Assembly (NCBI RefSeq): GCF_000620105.1
Contig: NZ_JHVK01000001.1
Location: 310,001 to 374,000 of the forward strand
Source: Microvirgula aerodenitrificans DSM 15089
Lineage (GTDB): Bacteria; Pseudomonadota; Gammaproteobacteria; Burkholderiales; Aquaspirillaceae
Direction of reading: 5' to 3'
DNA: 64,000 bases
Part shown: piece by piece, positions 48,648 through 56,439 of the stretch
How positions within the stretch are numbered: position 1 is the stretch's first letter
Layout: every line of letters starts with the position of its first letter
Notes under the pieces: generated by a model
The model's input: only the letters and a program-made list of their open reading frames with translations
Told to the model about the DNA's origin: nothing
Databases searched by the model: none
Program-made: the position numbers and the translations under genes

Positions 48648-49520
48648 GACCGCGTGGCGGATGAAGTTCCGTACCACGCCCGAGCTGTCCGAACGACGAC
48701 AGGCCAGCGACAGCCTGGCAACGGGTCCGTCGCCGTCGATTTCGCGGTAGACCACGCCAGCCAGCTGCAACTGGCGCATCGAGGCCGGCACGACGGAGAC
48801 GCCGAGTCCGGCGGCAACCAGGCTGACCACCGAGCTGATCTGCGGCGCGACCTGACCGAGTGTCGGCTCGAAGCCGGCATCGCGGCAGGCGGCGATCACG
48901 GTATCGAACAGGGTCGGCCCGACCGGGCGCGGGGTGAGGATAAACGCCTCGTCGCGCAGCGCCTCCAGTCGCAACCGCGACGAGGCGGCGGCCGGATGAT
49001 GCTCGGGCAGCACGGCGATCATCGGCGCGGCCGACACCTGGCGCAGTTGCAGCGCTTCGCTCTCGGCCGAGGTCGCGCGCAGGAACACCGCATCGAGCTC
49101 GCCGGCACTGAGACCGGCGACCAGCCGGGTCGTGTTCGCTTCTTCCAGTGTCAGTTCCACCTCGGGATAGTCACCGCGAAACGAACGGATCGCGGCCTGC
49201 ACCACCGGATCGAAGGCGGCCGTGCCGGTAAAACCGACGCGCAGCACGCCGGTTTCGCCACGGGCGGCCCGCCGTGCGGCATGGATGGCGCGCGCCGCCT
49301 GGGCCGGGAAGCCCTGCACGATATCGTGGAATGCGCGGCCGGCATCGGTCAGCTCGGCACCATGCGGCACGCGATGGAACAGGGCGGTGCCCACTTCCGC
49401 CTCCAGATCGCGGATCTGCTGGCTGAGCGGCGGCTGGCCGATGCCGATCCGGGTGGCGGCGCGGGTGAAGTTCCGCTCGTCGGCCACGGCCAGGAAATAA
49501 CGGATATGCCGCAGTTCCAT
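48642..49520 (-). CDS. LysR-family regulator
   Basis: A 292-residue LysR protein starting M-E-L-R-H-I-R-Y-F-L-A-V-A-D-E-R-N-F-T-R-A-A, the classical BenM/CatM/CbbR-type opening, with HTH Q-P-P-L-S-Q-Q-I-R-D-L-E. It is divergent from an alpha/beta hydrolase gene; the 98-base gap between them carries the TCATATATTGGAC motif also found before the MFS gene. It likely governs hydrolase, itself and MFS-VOC. Confidence 0.9.
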   Translation of the reverse strand: MELRHIRYFLAVADERNFTRAATRIGIGQPPLSQQIRDLEAEVGTALFHRVPHGAELTDAGRAFHDIVQGFPAQAARAIHAARRAARGETGVLRVGFTGTAAFDPVVQAAIRSFRGDYPEVELTLEEANTTRLVAGLSAGELDAVFLRATSAESEALQLRQVSAAPMIAVLPEHHPAAASSRLRLEALRDEAFILTPRPVGPTLFDTVIAACRDAGFEPTLGQVAPQISSVVSLVAAGLGVSVVPASMRQLQLAGVVYREIDGDGPVARLSLACRRSDSSGVVRNFIRHAVG

Positions 49521-49554
49521 CTGGTATCTCCAAAATGTATTGAAGTTAACGTTA

Positions 49555-49567
49555 TCATATATTGGAC
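49555..49567. promoter_or_regulatory. Second TCATATATTGGAC site
   Basis: Identical to the site at 46916-46928. It lies in the divergent gap between the LysR gene (start 49520) and the hydrolase (start 49619). A related sequence, ATGTATTGAAG, lies 20 bases to the left, giving a tandem arrangement as expected for LysR recognition and activation sites. Confidence 0.6.
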
Positions 49568-49618
49568 ATATTTCGAGTCGGGAACTAAAGTCGGGCCACT
49601 TCCAGTCCGAATGCCTGC

Positions 49619-50386
49619 ATGTCTACCGATCCGCACCCCGCTTCCCGTCCGCAACTGATCCTGATCCCCGGCCTGCTGAACGATGCCGGACTGTGGCGCG
49701 ATCAACTGGCCGGCCTCGCGGCACTGGCCGACTGCCGGGTGGCCGACATTACGCGCGGCGAGTCGATGCAGGCGCTGGCCGACAGCGTCCTTGCCGATGC
49801 CGCCCCGACCTTTGCCCTGGCCGGCTTTTCGCTCGGCGGCTATGTGGCACAGGAAATCGCCCGGCGCGCACCGCAGCGCATCGAACGACTGGCCCTGCTC
49901 GATACCGCCATCCGGCCCGATACGCCGGCACGCGCCGCACTGCGCCGCTCGCACGAGCAGCTGGTGCGCCTGCAGGGTACCTTCAATGCCTTTGGCGACC
50001 GCATGCTCGACACCTATCTGGCGCTGGCGCATCGGCATGACGAAGCGCTGATCGGCCGCATCCGCGCCATGACTTCGCGGCTTGGCAGCGAGGTGTTCCT
50101 GCGCCAGAGCGGGCTGGTCCGCGAGGATGGCGCCGCCGTGCTGCAGTCGCTGGACTGCCCGCTGCTGATCGCCTGCGGCGAACAGGATCTGCTGACGCCG
50201 CTGGCGGCACACCGGGAGATGGCGGCACTGAATCCGCGTGCGCGACTGGTGGTCATTCCCGACAGCGGTCATCTGGCGCCGATGGAGAATCCGTCTGCGG
50301 TGACGCAGGCGCTGGCTGACTGGCTGCAGGAACCGGGCGAGCCATGCCGGCCAGGCGTGTCGCACGCCCGGCAGACACCAGCCTGA
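49619..50386 (+). CDS. Alpha/beta hydrolase
   Basis: A 255-residue hydrolase. The opening L-I-L-I-P-G-L-L-N-D-A-G-L-W leads into the oxyanion loop, G-F-S-L-G-G-Y-V-A is the nucleophile elbow, the acid is probably D in G-E-Q-D-L-L-T-P, and D-S-G-H-L-A-P-M-E-N carries the catalytic histidine. It resembles esterase or C-C hydrolase members with no fixed substrate. Its 3' end overlaps an antisense remnant of a transporter. Confidence 0.87.
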   Translation: MSTDPHPASRPQLILIPGLLNDAGLWRDQLAGLAALADCRVADITRGESMQALADSVLADAAPTFALAGFSLGGYVAQEIARRAPQRIERLALLDTAIRPDTPARAALRRSHEQLVRLQGTFNAFGDRMLDTYLALAHRHDEALIGRIRAMTSRLGSEVFLRQSGLVREDGAAVLQSLDCPLLIACGEQDLLTPLAAHREMAALNPRARLVVIPDSGHLAPMENPSAVTQALADWLQEPGEPCRPGVSHARQTPA

Positions 50387-50582
50387 CCTGGCGCCGGCCA
50401 AGCCAGCCAGGCAGCATGAGGACGCCGACCGACAGCGCCAGCAACAGCAGCATGGCAGCCTGATAGCCGGCCAGAAAGCTGTGCCCGATCAGCGCTTCGG
50501 CCCTGGCCGGCGAAAGGAACGGGCCGGCCAGCCGGACGGCGCCCATGGCCGGGTCCGCGACCAGCGCCTGTGCCCGGGCCGA
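50253..50582 (-). pseudogene. Possible C-terminal remnant of an EmrB/QacA-type MFS exporter
   Basis: On the minus strand the readable sequence A-L-V-A-D-P-A-M-G-A-V-R-L, A-L-I-G-H-S-F-L-A-G-Y-Q-A-A-M-L and a hydrophobic helix ending V-L-M-L-P-G-W-L looks like the last loop and helix 14 of a DHA2 drug exporter. No start region or other helices precede it: upstream lies the PfpI gene on the same strand. It overlaps the hydrolase gene at its 3' end. Possibly a deletion scar; it may also be chance coding-like sequence. Confidence 0.35.
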
Positions 50583-50616
50583 GGCCGGGCAGCAGGAGTC
50601 CTTGCCCTGATGCCGC

Positions 50617-51270
50617 TCAGGCGGCGCGCGGCGTCCAGTCGTACTGCATCTGTCTTGCCGTGGCGCTGGCCAGCTCGGTGCCGAGCACGCGGCCGACCAG
50701 ATGCAGGCTCATGCCGATGCCGGCCGAAATGCCGGCCGACGTGACGATCTGCCCTTCATCGACGAACGGCACGTCCTCCACCACCCGCACATCCGGGAAG
50801 GCGGCGCGCAGATCGGGAATGTCCTCCCAGTGGGTCGTGGCCTCCAGACCGTCCAGCAGACCGAGCCGGGCCAGTACGAAGGCACCGGTGCAGACCGAGG
50901 TGGTCAGCGTTGCCGCACGGGCGGCCGCGGCAACCCAGTCCAGCGTCGCCGGATCTGCCAGCGGCTGGGTCATCACCCCGCCGGGCACGATCAGCAGGTC
51001 GAAGGCCGGCGCATCGGCAAAATCATGATCCGGCTCGACCCGCAGCCCATGCCGCGCCACGACCGTTTCCCGCTGTGCCGCCACGGTGGACACCCGGAAC
51101 GGCACCGTCGCCAGCGCGCCATTGCGGCGGGCGACGCGGGATGCGACCGAGAACACTTCGAACGGACCGGCAAAATCGAGAATCTCCACATCGGGAAACA
51201 ACAGGATGCCGACTTCGATCGGACGTCCGCTGGCGACGATGGCGGTCAGCGCTTCAGGCCGTACATGCAT
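50617..51270 (-). CDS. DJ-1/PfpI-family protein (isonitrile hydratase-like)
   Basis: A 217-residue protein with the class I glutamine-amidotransferase-like fold. The nucleophile cysteine lies in T-S-V-C-T-G-A-F-V-L-A, and the upstream D in E-I-L-D-F-A-G-P and the loop T-S-A-G-I-S-A-G-I are typical of the InhA/GATase-like branch (N-terminal half of some AraC regulators). There is no AraC DNA-binding domain. GGAGA precedes the ATG. It probably acts on small electrophiles or isonitriles. Confidence 0.85.
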   Translation of the reverse strand: MHVRPEALTAIVASGRPIEVGILLFPDVEILDFAGPFEVFSVASRVARRNGALATVPFRVSTVAAQRETVVARHGLRVEPDHDFADAPAFDLLIVPGGVMTQPLADPATLDWVAAAARAATLTTSVCTGAFVLARLGLLDGLEATTHWEDIPDLRAAFPDVRVVEDVPFVDEGQIVTSAGISAGIGMSLHLVGRVLGTELASATARQMQYDWTPRAA

Positions 51271-51371
51271 TGAATGGATCTCCGCAGACTGGGGTTATGA
51301 CGCCATGATTTGCCGGTTTGGATGGTGCTGGCAAGAGAAAGCATCAACACCGCTCGCTCCGGAGCACGGTA

Positions 51372-51995
51372 TCAGGCTCCCGTGGCGGGCGCCGGCAGGG
51401 TGACGCCCCTTTGCACCGCCGGCCTGGCGGCGATGCGCTGATGCCAGGCGCTCAGGTGAGGGAGGGCGCTGAAATCGAACCGGATAATCTGCGCAATATG
51501 GGTCCAGCCGAAATGGGCGATGTCGGCGATCGAGTAGTCATCGCCGGCAAAATACGGCCGGCTTGCCAGATGCGAATCCAGCACCGAGAAGGCATCGTCG
51601 GTCAGGCGGCGGTAGCGTTCGATTGCCGCAGGATGGCGCTCTGCCGCGAACAGCTCGAAGTGAACGCGCTGGCCGACAAGCGGCCCCACGCTGGCTGCAT
51701 GTACGGTCAGCCATTTGATGGCCTCCCAGCGCGCCTTTTCCTCCGTCGGCAGCAGACGGCCGGTTTTCTCGGCCAGATAGAGCAGAATGGCTGCCGACTC
51801 GAACAGGGCAATGCCGCTGCCGTCATCGACCAGCACCGGAATGCGGCCGAAGGGATTGAGGCGCAGAAATTCAGGGCGCCGGTTCTCGCCCTTATCGATA
51901 TCGACGTGATGCAGCACATAGGGCAGGCCCAGTTCCTCCAGTGCAATGGTGATCTTGAAACCATTGGGGGAACTGTCGGTGTACAGCTGGATCAT
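51372..51995 (-). CDS. Glutathione S-transferase
   Basis: The ATG at 51995 follows CGGAG and gives 207 residues. The N-terminal thioredoxin domain starts M-I-Q-L-Y-T-D-S-S-P-N-G-F-K, with the N-rich catalytic loop of the Nu/YfcG-like class. P-V-L-V-D and E-S-A-A-I-L-L-Y-L bind the glutathione gamma-glutamyl part. The C-terminal all-helical domain has Y-S-I-A-D-I-A. It is divergent from a LysR gene, probably its regulator. Confidence 0.92.
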   Translation of the reverse strand: MIQLYTDSSPNGFKITIALEELGLPYVLHHVDIDKGENRRPEFLRLNPFGRIPVLVDDGSGIALFESAAILLYLAEKTGRLLPTEEKARWEAIKWLTVHAASVGPLVGQRVHFELFAAERHPAAIERYRRLTDDAFSVLDSHLASRPYFAGDDYSIADIAHFGWTHIAQIIRFDFSALPHLSAWHQRIAARPAVQRGVTLPAPATGA

Positions 51996-52121
51996 GGCAC
52001 GCTCCGGTTGCTTTGGTTTTTGTGACTCATGACAATGAGTCATTGCACGCGCATGGTGGCCTTCCGGCTGTCAAAGCGGAAACGATGCTTTTGCCATCAA
52101 GGTTTAGAAAAACTGAATGCC

Positions 52122-52997
52122 ATGACCAAACCCCTGCCACTGCTTGCGTTGCGCGCTTTCGTCGAGGTGGGCCAGCGCGGCAGCATCAAGGCCGCTGCCC
52201 TGGCGCTGCATGTCACCTCCGGTGCCGTCAGCCAGCAGATCCGGCTGCTGGAAGAGCGGACCGGCACGACACTGTTTATCCGCGAGCGCCATGGCCTGCG
52301 TCTGACCGAGGCCGGCGCCAGTGTCCATCCGGACCTGCTCGAAGCTTTCGGGCAGATGGAACGCGCGGTTGACCGGCTGGTCGAAACCGGCGCCCGGCAG
52401 ACGCTGACCGTCAGTACCGTCGCCAGCTTTGCCGCATCGTGGCTGGTGCCGCGACTGGGCCGCTTCACCCGGCGTCACCCCGGTATCGAGGTCCGGGTCG
52501 AGACCACCTCCGCGCTGGTGGACCTGTGGCGCGACCGGGTCGATGTGGCGCTGCGCCACGGGCTGGGCCATTACCCCGGGCTGCACACCACCCGGCTGAT
52601 GGCCCCGGTGCTGGTGCCGGTGGCCAGTCCCGAACGGGTTCCGCGCTTGTCCGGTCCGAAGGACTGCCTGGACTATCCGCTGCTGCACGGCAGCGATCGC
52701 GCTGACTGGCCGTTGTGGCTGGCCGCGCATGGCGTGGCGGACGATCCGCGTGCCGAGCGCGGATCGAGCTTCGACGACGACTACCTGCTGATCCGCGCGG
52801 CCGCCTCCGGGCAGGGGCTGGCGCTGGTTCCCCGGATTCATGCGCAGGAAGAGATTGCCGCCGGGCATCTGGTACAGGTGCTCGACAAACCGTGGCCGGC
52901 CCGGTTTGCCTATTACTTCGTGACCCGGCCCGATGCGGCCGAGCTGCCGGCGGTCCGGGCGTTCAGGGAGTGGGTGATGGAGGAAGCGGGGGAGTGA
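52122..52997 (+). CDS. GcvA-type LysR regulator
   Basis: A 291-residue LysR protein starting M-T-K-P-L-P-L-L-A-L-R-A-F-V-E-V, the pattern of the GcvA/AmpR branch, with HTH V-T-S-G-A-V-S-Q-Q-I-R-L-L-E. A longer in-frame start at 52029 adds non-homologous sequence. The effector domain ends in the usual L-A-L-V-P-R-I motif. Divergent from the GST gene with a 126-base gap. Confidence 0.9.
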   Translation: MTKPLPLLALRAFVEVGQRGSIKAAALALHVTSGAVSQQIRLLEERTGTTLFIRERHGLRLTEAGASVHPDLLEAFGQMERAVDRLVETGARQTLTVSTVASFAASWLVPRLGRFTRRHPGIEVRVETTSALVDLWRDRVDVALRHGLGHYPGLHTTRLMAPVLVPVASPERVPRLSGPKDCLDYPLLHGSDRADWPLWLAAHGVADDPRAERGSSFDDDYLLIRAAASGQGLALVPRIHAQEEIAAGHLVQVLDKPWPARFAYYFVTRPDAAELPAVRAFREWVMEEAGE

Positions 52998-53075
52998 CCA
53001 AGGGATGGCCCGGCGCACCCCGCCCGGATGAGACGAACGGGCCATCAGTGATCTCCAGCATCAGGAGGGTTTTAC

Positions 53076-53114
53076 GGGGGTGTCAGATGACAACTTTCGA
53101 GTGTCGTTTCTGAC
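53076..53114. repeat. GGGGG-led imperfect palindrome, possible transposon end
   Basis: Five G at 53076-53080 are followed by an interrupted inverted repeat: GTCAGA (53082-53087) with TCTGAC (53109-53114), and inside it GACA (53089-53092) with TGTC (53102-53105). A run of G followed by an approximately 38-bp ordered end is the style of Tn3-family inverted repeats. No partner end was found in the window and no transposase is near. It may instead work as the ABC-F gene terminator. Confidence 0.3.
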
Positions 53115-53125
53115 TGCCGTGTTCC

Positions 53126-54739
53126 TCACCACGGCTCCAGTCGCCATCCCTGTCCGGTCGCCACCAGGCGATGCGTCAAACCCAGCCTGTCCATGAAGGC
53201 ATCGTCGTGCGAGACCACGACCAGCGCGCCCTGATAGCTGCGCAACATGGTCTCCAGCGCCTGCAGCGAAGGCAGATCCAGATGGTTGCCGGGTTCATCC
53301 AGCAACAGCAACTGCGCTGGCGGGTCGGCATAGAGCACGCATGCCAGCGCCGCTTTCAGGCGCTCGCCACCGCTGAGTGAATCGCTGGGCACGACGATTT
53401 TCCGGGCATCCAGCCCGAGCTGGGCCAGGCGCATGCGCAGCGCGCTTTCCGTGGCCGTGCGATTGGCGTCACGCATCTGTTCCAGCACGGAGCGCTGCGG
53501 TGCCAGGCTGGCCAGCCGCTGATCCAGATGGATGCCCTTAACCGGCGTTCTGCATGTCCCGGCCAGAGGCTGGAGCTGGCCGGCGAGCACCTTGAGCAAG
53601 GTCGACTTGCCGCAGCCGTTGGGCCCGACCAGCCCCACACGCTGCTGTCCGCCCAACGTCAGGCTGACATGGCGCGTGGCTGCCGGCACGAAGGGCAGCA
53701 CCACCGCTTCGAGCTCGGCGACACGTCGCTGTGAAGACGGGGCGACCGGCAGCGCGTGCAGCACGATGGCCATGTCGTCCTCGACCTGCCGGGCGGCCTC
53801 GTGCACGCGCCGGGCCAGTTGTTCACGGGCCGCCGCATGCTGCTGGTGCAGCTTGCCCGCCGAAGTTTCGCTGCGCGCTTTCTGACGGTCGAGCAGAATC
53901 CTGGCCTGATTGGCTTCGTGCCCGTGCCGGTTGCCGCACGCCTGCCGCTGCTGCTGGCGCTCGTGCTGCTCGCGCAGGGACTGTTCTTCGCGCTGGCGTT
54001 CGTGCTTGCGCTGCTCAAGCTGCCGGACGGCGTTCTGCCGCTCCTGCACCTTGCACTGGGCGTAAAAGGAGTAATTGCCGCCGTAGCTGCGCAGTCCCAG
54101 TGAAGACAGCTCCACGATGCGCGCCATCGTCTCCAGCAACTGGCGGTCGTGGCTGACGACCAGCAGTCCGCGCGACCAGCACTGCAGCTGCGCAATCAGC
54201 GCCTGGCGGCCCGGCCGGTCGAGGTGGTTGCTGGGCTCGTCCAGAATCAGGAAATCGGCATCCGACAACCAGGCACCGATCAGCGACACGCGCATGGCTT
54301 CGCCGCCGCTGAGCGTGCAGGCTGGCGTCGCTGCATCGAGATAGTCCAGACCATGGCGCTCCAGCTCGTGCTGCAGTTGCAGACGCATATCCCAGCGGTC
54401 GCCCACGGCATCGAAATCTTCGGGCGCCGTACTGCCCGCCTCGATGCGTTCCAGCGCATCGAGCGTGGCCTGCACACCGGCCAGACCGGCAACGGTCGGG
54501 ATTGCCGGAAGCGATACCTGCTGTGCCAGGTAATACACGCTGCCAGAGCGCATGCAACGCCCGGTCGTCGGCGGAACCTGTCCGGCCAGCATGCGTGCCA
54601 GCACGGTCTTGCCGATGCCATTGCGCCCGACCAGACCGGTGCGGCGCAGATCAAACTGTTCGTTGAGGTCGGTGAAAAGCGTTCTGCCGTCCGGCAGAAC
54701 ATGGGATACGCCTTCCAGCGTGAGACCGGGACTCGTCAT
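53126..54739 (-). CDS. ABC-F family ATPase
   Basis: A 537-residue soluble protein with two ABC domains and no membrane part, as in ribosome-acting ABC-F proteins. First domain: G-R-N-G-I-G-K-T, L-S-G-G-E-A-M and L-I-L-D-E-P-S-N-H-L-D. A charged linker of R/E/Q-rich helix follows (about 240-330). Second domain: G-P-N-G-C-G-K-S-T, L-S-G-G-E-R and L-L-L-D-E-P-G-N-H-L-D. The long basic-acidic linker matches the P-site tRNA interaction motif. Possibly ribosome rescue or antibiotic protection; the subgroup is not certain. Confidence 0.92.
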   Translation of the reverse strand: MTSPGLTLEGVSHVLPDGRTLFTDLNEQFDLRRTGLVGRNGIGKTVLARMLAGQVPPTTGRCMRSGSVYYLAQQVSLPAIPTVAGLAGVQATLDALERIEAGSTAPEDFDAVGDRWDMRLQLQHELERHGLDYLDAATPACTLSGGEAMRVSLIGAWLSDADFLILDEPSNHLDRPGRQALIAQLQCWSRGLLVVSHDRQLLETMARIVELSSLGLRSYGGNYSFYAQCKVQERQNAVRQLEQRKHERQREEQSLREQHERQQQRQACGNRHGHEANQARILLDRQKARSETSAGKLHQQHAAAREQLARRVHEAARQVEDDMAIVLHALPVAPSSQRRVAELEAVVLPFVPAATRHVSLTLGGQQRVGLVGPNGCGKSTLLKVLAGQLQPLAGTCRTPVKGIHLDQRLASLAPQRSVLEQMRDANRTATESALRMRLAQLGLDARKIVVPSDSLSGGERLKAALACVLYADPPAQLLLLDEPGNHLDLPSLQALETMLRSYQGALVVVSHDDAFMDRLGLTHRLVATGQGWRLEPW

Positions 54740-54946
54740 GTGTCACTCCAGGGATGCCAGGTACTCCCCCTGCTTGTGGGGGTAGGTGGAGACTGGCCGT
54801 CATGAAGACGGCGGCATCAATGGCGCATGACGATAACCCCGGTGAAGTGTGGTTCTTCTGCAATCTTAAGGGTATCGGCGGTCAAGGGCAAAGCCGTGCC
54901 GCTCACCCGTTCGAGGCGCTCCGTCGTGCAGGCAGTCAGCCATCCT

Positions 54947-55363
54947 TCAACCGTGCGGGCAGGTGCGCTGCTGTTTCAGGGCACCGGCAGCCGCAGCCTT
55001 GAGCAGGCGCTGAAAGGTCGGACACGCGGCATGACTGGCGGCGGGACATGCGGCCGCATGCCGCAATCCGCGGCTCATGGCCTGAAGCTGCTTGATCGTC
55101 GCATCGATCTCATCAGCCCTGGCCACCAGCATCGCCCTGTCGACGCGCGCCTCTCCACTCGGGGAAAGCATGGTGCGTATTTCATCCAGCGAAAGACCAC
55201 CGGCCTGACCCAGCGCGATCAGGGCCAGCTGATCGAGCACGGACGGTGCAAACTGGCGGCGCACTCCACGCGGGCCGACCGACGAGATCAGCCCCTTTTT
55301 CTCATAAAAACGCAGCGTGTGAGCGGGAACCCCCGTTCGCCTGGCGACTTCCGCGATATCCAT
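54947..55363 (-). CDS. MerR-family regulator
   Basis: The start at 55363 (M-D-I-A-E-V-A-R-R-T-G-V) gives 138 residues; an ATG four codons upstream is possible. The winged HTH has T-L-R-F-Y-E-K-K-G-L-I, and a dimerisation helix follows. The C-terminus is cysteine/histidine-rich (A-A-A-C-P and S-H-A-A-C-P, then T-C-P-H-G), suggesting metal or thiol sensing. The divergent DUF2938 gene has a MerR-type promoter whose -35 abuts this start codon. Confidence 0.92.
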   Translation of the reverse strand: MDIAEVARRTGVPAHTLRFYEKKGLISSVGPRGVRRQFAPSVLDQLALIALGQAGGLSLDEIRTMLSPSGEARVDRAMLVARADEIDATIKQLQAMSRGLRHAAACPAASHAACPTFQRLLKAAAAGALKQQRTCPHG

Positions 55364-55374
55364 GCATCGACCCA

Positions 55375-55405
55375 TTGACTTGAAGTTGACTTCAACTTCT
55401 ATGAT
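55375..55405 (+). promoter_or_regulatory. MerR-type promoter with 19-bp spacer and dyad
   Basis: TTGACT (55375-55380) and TATGAT (55400-55405) are 19 bases apart, the stretched spacing that MerR proteins correct by twisting DNA. The spacer holds a perfect inverted repeat, GAAGTTG (55382-55388) and CAACTTC (55393-55399). Transcription runs toward the DUF2938 gene; the MerR gene lies on the other side. Confidence 0.9.
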
Positions 55406-55445
55406 CCGTCCATCAATCCGGGCAGTCAATAAAGGGGAGGCGGGC

Positions 55446-55937
55446 ATGGCATTACTGGAAGCGGCAACACGGGTTGTCCTGATGGGCATTGGCGCCACGG
55501 TCATCATGGATCTCTGGCTGATGCTCATGAGGGCGCTTGGCGTTCCCACGCTCAACTTCGCCCTGGTCGGGCGCTGGGTGGGACACCTGTGCCATGGCCG
55601 GTTTTCACACACCCGCATCGGCCAGGCCCGTCCGGTGCACAGGGAAGCAGCGCTGGGCTGGATCGTGCACTACGCCACCGGCATTGCCTTCGCCGTTCTC
55701 CTGGCCTGCATTCAGGGCCTGGCCTGGCTGCAGGCGCCGACCCCGGCGCCCGCCATCATCGTGGGTGCCGCGACCGTGGTTGTGCCGCTGTTCCTGATAC
55801 AGCCAGCCATGGGGGCGGGATTCGCGTCTTCCAGAACCCCGGCGCCCGGCAGGAACTGCCTGCGCAGCGTGATGACGCACACTGTCTTCGGACTGGGCCT
55901 TTACTTGTCGGCAGTCCTGATCGCTTTCGTGTCTTGA
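55446..55937 (+). CDS. DUF2938 membrane protein
   Basis: With the start at 55446 behind AAAGGGGAGG the product is 163 residues with about four membrane helices. The first helix carries G-I-G-A-T-V-I-M-D-L-W-L-M-L, and G-R-W-V-G-H-L-C-H-G-R-F-H-like blocks and L-G-W-I-V-H-Y-A-T-G-I-A-F match the DUF2938 family, of unknown function and often next to MerR regulators. It is likely induced through the adjacent MerR promoter. Confidence 0.85.
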   Translation: MALLEAATRVVLMGIGATVIMDLWLMLMRALGVPTLNFALVGRWVGHLCHGRFSHTRIGQARPVHREAALGWIVHYATGIAFAVLLACIQGLAWLQAPTPAPAIIVGAATVVVPLFLIQPAMGAGFASSRTPAPGRNCLRSVMTHTVFGLGLYLSAVLIAFVS

Positions 55938-56121
55938 CCGGCGTGACCGGGAAAGCCGGTACGATCGCGGATCATGGTAAAATTAAATCCAGTATATTGT
56001 GGCTAAAGTACTATCATTTAATACAAGACACAAAATACAGGAATTATGATGCTTGATCGGCGCTTTGGCTGATTCTGCAATTTCGGATGCCAACAAGCAG
56101 GACTCGACAGGAATGCACGCC

Positions 56122-56439
56122 ATGCTGGATTTAAGCTTCAGCAAGCCGGATGAGGTCGTCAAACGGCTTTGCGAGCGTCTGCGCACGGAGCGTCTGGCGC
56201 TGCAGATGACGCAAGCCGACGTGGCCGGTCGCGCCGGCATCGGCGCCAATACCGTGTCCAACCTCGAGGCCGGGCGCAATGTCGGGTTCGAGAACGTGGT
56301 CCGCGTGGCAATGGTCCTTGGCCGGGCCCGGGAGCTCGAAGACCTGTTCCTGCCAAAACTGGACAGCCTCGAAGACATTCGGCGCTACGAAAACAGCGCC
56401 AGTCGTCACCGTGCCAGGAGGAAGTCCGGCAATGCTTGA
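56122..56439 (+). CDS. HipB-type antitoxin/XRE regulator
   Basis: The start at 56122 (ACAGGA upstream) gives 105 residues; ATGs at 56113 and 56053 are alternatives. HTH core: L-A-L-Q-M-T-Q-A-D-V-A-G-R-A-G-I followed by N-T-V-S-N-L-E-A-G. Its end overlaps the hipA start by eight bases. The upstream gap (55938-56121) is AT-rich, unlike neighbouring chromosome, and should hold the autoregulated promoter. Antitoxin-first order is normal for hipBA. Confidence 0.88.
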   Translation: MLDLSFSKPDEVVKRLCERLRTERLALQMTQADVAGRAGIGANTVSNLEAGRNVGFENVVRVAMVLGRARELEDLFLPKLDSLEDIRRYENSASRHRARRKSGNA

